A DNA stretch of 39,021 nt from Pseudomonadota bacterium (GTDB lineage: Bacteria > Myxococcota_A > UBA796 > GCA-2862545), in NCBI GenBank assembly GCA_005797785.1, contig SYKL01000299.1, forward strand, positions 1-39,021. Reading direction: 5' to 3'. The translations under genes and the position numbers were made by a program. The notes beneath the pieces are model-generated. The model had not been told where the DNA came from. It was given only the letters and a program-made list of their open reading frames with translations, and searched no databases. Position 1 is the stretch's first letter. Each line of letters begins with the position of its first letter. Below are positions 36,909 through 39,021 of this stretch, in pieces.

Positions 36909-37207
36909 TGATAGTAAAGCGGTTTACCGAATACCCCGGCCATTTCCCTGGCGACCCTCTGGTGCCGGGTGCCGCACTGTTGGGCTGGGTGGAAGACGCG
37001 CTCGAACAGGAAGGATGGACCCTGCATACCCTAGGGCGCATTCGTTTTTTGGCGCCTGTGCGCCCGGGGGATGAATTGACCTTGCGGCTGGAAGTCCAGG
37101 ACCAAAAAGCGGTTTTCTCTGGCATCCGCGGCGAGGAGGTGGCGTTTCGGGGGAGCGCTGCGATCCGAAGCTTAGCGGACTCGCCCGTAAACGCGCAGAC
37201 TGCCTAA
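36908..37207 (+). CDS. Hotdog-fold 3-hydroxyacyl-ACP dehydratase (FabZ/ApeI-like)
   Basis: FTEYPGHFPGDPLVPGAALLGWVEDALEQEG (FabZ-like HFPG...PG motif). Confidence 0.82.
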   Translation: MIVKRFTEYPGHFPGDPLVPGAALLGWVEDALEQEGWTLHTLGRIRFLAPVRPGDELTLRLEVQDQKAVFSGIRGEEVAFRGSAAIRSLADSPVNAQTA

Positions 37208-38146
37208 GATTTCCGCTTGCTCACGGAGGACCGGGTAGATGTGCTCGACGGCGTGGGGCGCTTGAATGCCTCCTTCAACGCCGAACGCCATCCCTACATA
37301 TTTGTGAAACCGAGCGTCGAAACCAAAATACCCGCGACCTTCCGCGTGCGGCGCCTCAAAAACGGGCGCCCCCTGCATCCACGGGAGGGTGTTCGCGAGG
37401 GAGTCTCCGGACGTGTGAAAGGACGGCCCCAGCACGGCGATCGAAGACCACATCTGCAATTGAAATTGCTGTTCGTGGGCCCCGGTCCACAGGGTCCAGT
37501 CTGAGCCGATGGTTCCCGAAACAAAGGAGGCAGCGCCAATCCGGTCGCCGTCGACGGTGCGGCGGCCTTCGAGGCGGCCGGTCGCCACAAAGTAGGGCGT
37601 TGCCGGCCCGCGGTGAGTGGAAAAAGCCGCTTTTAACTCCCCTGCGACACCCCCAGCGGAGGCGCCGCGGCGGTCGCCGTTTTCCACGGCTGCTGGTCGG
37701 CCGCCTGGGGTACGGAATGCCACGTCAATGCGCAGGTTGAGGGGCACATTTGCGTTTGCAAGTTGATAAGGGGCGACGGCGGCTCCGATCCAAACACCGT
37801 CCCAGCCGCCGTACTTTTGCTTGACGACGCCGGTGGACTCAGTGCCAGTGTAGGTGCCTGTTCGTGAGATGGGATCGAAGGACATTTCCGGAAGATCGAT
37901 CCAACTTTGGCGCGCGGCAGGTGTGGCGTCGAACCCGATCGTTCCAGCGAGACCGCGATAGGCGACGAAGGTGCCGTCAAAATGCAGGGTATGCAGGCTG
38001 CCTTTTTCCATGCCCACCGTCTCGCCATGCTCGGAAAGCTCGCCCCAGGTTTGTCCGCCGCGGTAGGTGAGTCCGACGTCCGCGCGAAGAACCGGCGGTA
38101 ATGCGGCGGGATCGGCCCAAGCGATTGCGGCAGCCAGGATCAGCAA
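37172..38146 (-). CDS. Exported protein, possible outer-membrane beta-barrel, unknown function
   Basis: LLILAAAIAWADPAALP signal peptide (TTG start 38146); alternating polar/hydrophobic segments. Confidence 0.55.
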   Translation of the reverse strand: MLILAAAIAWADPAALPPVLRADVGLTYRGGQTWGELSEHGETVGMEKGSLHTLHFDGTFVAYRGLAGTIGFDATPAARQSWIDLPEMSFDPISRTGTYTGTESTGVVKQKYGGWDGVWIGAAVAPYQLANANVPLNLRIDVAFRTPGGRPAAVENGDRRGASAGGVAGELKAAFSTHRGPATPYFVATGRLEGRRTVDGDRIGAASFVSGTIGSDWTLWTGAHEQQFQLQMWSSIAVLGPSFHTSGDSLANTLPWMQGAPVFEAPHAEGRGYFGFDARFHKYVGMAFGVEGGIQAPHAVEHIYPVLREQAEILGSLRVYGRVR

Positions 38147-38188
38147 ACATCCTCCCCAGCAAAGGGTAGGCGCAAACGGGGTGTCAGG

Positions 38189-39021
38189 TCAACCCTGACG
38201 CAGGCCGTATTCCTTCATTTTCAATTGAAGCGACTTTCGGGAGATCCCCAAAGCCCGGGACGCGCGGGTGACATTGCCGTCTTCATTCTCCAGGACGCGC
38301 TGAATTCGCGCTCGTTCGAGCTTCGCCGTGTGGACCCGCACGTATTCTTTCAGGCCGAGATCCTCCAGATCGCCATCGGGCTCGTCCTGCACGTTGTCGA
38401 GTTTAAGGCCGGGTAATTGTGCGATGGTGAGTGCGTCGCCGTCGGCGAGCAGCACCGATCGCTCCATCAAGTTTTCCAACTCGCGAATGTTCCCGGGCCA
38501 AGAATGTGCGGCCAACGCGGACAGTACCTCTTGCGATACCGAGTGGATCCCCTTGCCGAGTCGTTCGTTGAACTTGGCCAGAAAATGCTCGACCAAAAGG
38601 GGAATGTCGTGCCTGCGCTCCCGCAGGGGTGCGAGGTGAATGGGGATGACGTTCAACCGATAGAAGAGGTCCTCTCGAAAGTTTCCCTCGGCGACGGCCT
38701 TCTGGAGGTCGATGTTGGTGGCCGCGACCACCCGAACATCCACGTCGATCGAGCGCAGTCCACCGATCCGATCGATTTTGCGTTCTTGCAGTGCGCGGAG
38801 GAGTTTGACCTGCATTTCTCGGGGAAGTTCGCCGACTTCATCCAGAAAGAGTGTGCCACCGTTCGCCAGTTCGAAACGGCCGGGTTTGGCGGTGACGGCG
38901 CCCGTAAAAGAACCGCGCTCATAACCGAACAGTTCCGCCTCAAACAGGTTTTCGGGGATGGCGCCGCAGTTGATCTGAATGAAAGGTGCGGCCTTCCGGT
39001 CGGAATGGACGTGGATGGCGC
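38189..39021 (-). CDS. Sigma-54-dependent Fis-type transcriptional activator (NtrC family), N-terminus outside window
   Basis: Frame open to the window edge: INCGAIPENLFEAELFGYERGSFTGAVTAKPGRFELANGGTLFLDEVGELPREMQVKLLRALQE; C-terminal Fis HTH RIQRVLENEDGNVTRASRALGISRKSLQLKMKEYGL. Confidence 0.95.
   Translation of the reverse strand, partial: AIHVHSDRKAAPFIQINCGAIPENLFEAELFGYERGSFTGAVTAKPGRFELANGGTLFLDEVGELPREMQVKLLRALQERKIDRIGGLRSIDVDVRVVAATNIDLQKAVAEGNFREDLFYRLNVIPIHLAPLRERRHDIPLLVEHFLAKFNERLGKGIHSVSQEVLSALAAHSWPGNIRELENLMERSVLLADGDALTIAQLPGLKLDNVQDEPDGDLEDLGLKEYVRVHTAKLERARIQRVLENEDGNVTRASRALGISRKSLQLKMKEYGLRQG

Noticed and set aside
1-39021. CRISPR arrays, tRNA/rRNA genes, transposases or integrases
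   Set aside because: None seen on either strand by inspection; no transposase-like ORFs in the track.

Overview
The window is high-GC bacterial chromosome. AgmX/PglI-type C-terminus, DTD-rich lipoproteins and a Fis-type sigma-54 activator suggest a Myxococcota/deltaproteobacteria-like host, which is inference only. The left part (1-16.7 kb) is mostly housekeeping: LolA end, rimO, S41 peptidase, nadD, kelch-like lipoprotein, pgeF/yfiH, TPR/BatD-like protein, a large beta-helix lipoprotein, acyl-CoA carboxylase beta subunit, the rpsP-khpA-rimM-trmD-rplS operon, yraN, rsmI and an AgmX-type membrane protein. The right part (about 16.8-37.2 kb) looks like an atypical aryl-polyene/type II PKS-like lipid or pigment locus built from three tightly overlapping operons: 2 ACPs, 3 ketosynthases with intact Cys-His-His residues, a free chain-length factor plus a second CLF-like domain fused to one KS, 2 hotdog dehydratase-like proteins, a WxWxIP flavin enzyme, a CrtI-like oxidoreductase, GT2-LPLAT fusion, PlsC-methyltransferase fusion, LolA, a LolB/DUF3261-like protein, an RND/MMPL exporter fused to a C45-type Ntn-hydrolase, and a TonB-dependent receptor carrying its own TonB C-terminal-like domain. 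No ketoreductase, AMP ligase or ammonia-lyase was seen in the window. The most noteworthy candidates are the exporter/Ntn-hydrolase fusion with a predicted Gly-Cys self-cleavage site, the KS-CLF fusion, the receptor embedded in the dehydratase operon, and yraN with an apparent CTG start directly after rplS. No RNA genes, CRISPR arrays or mobile elements were recognised. All assignments come from reading motifs by eye; no database search was run.
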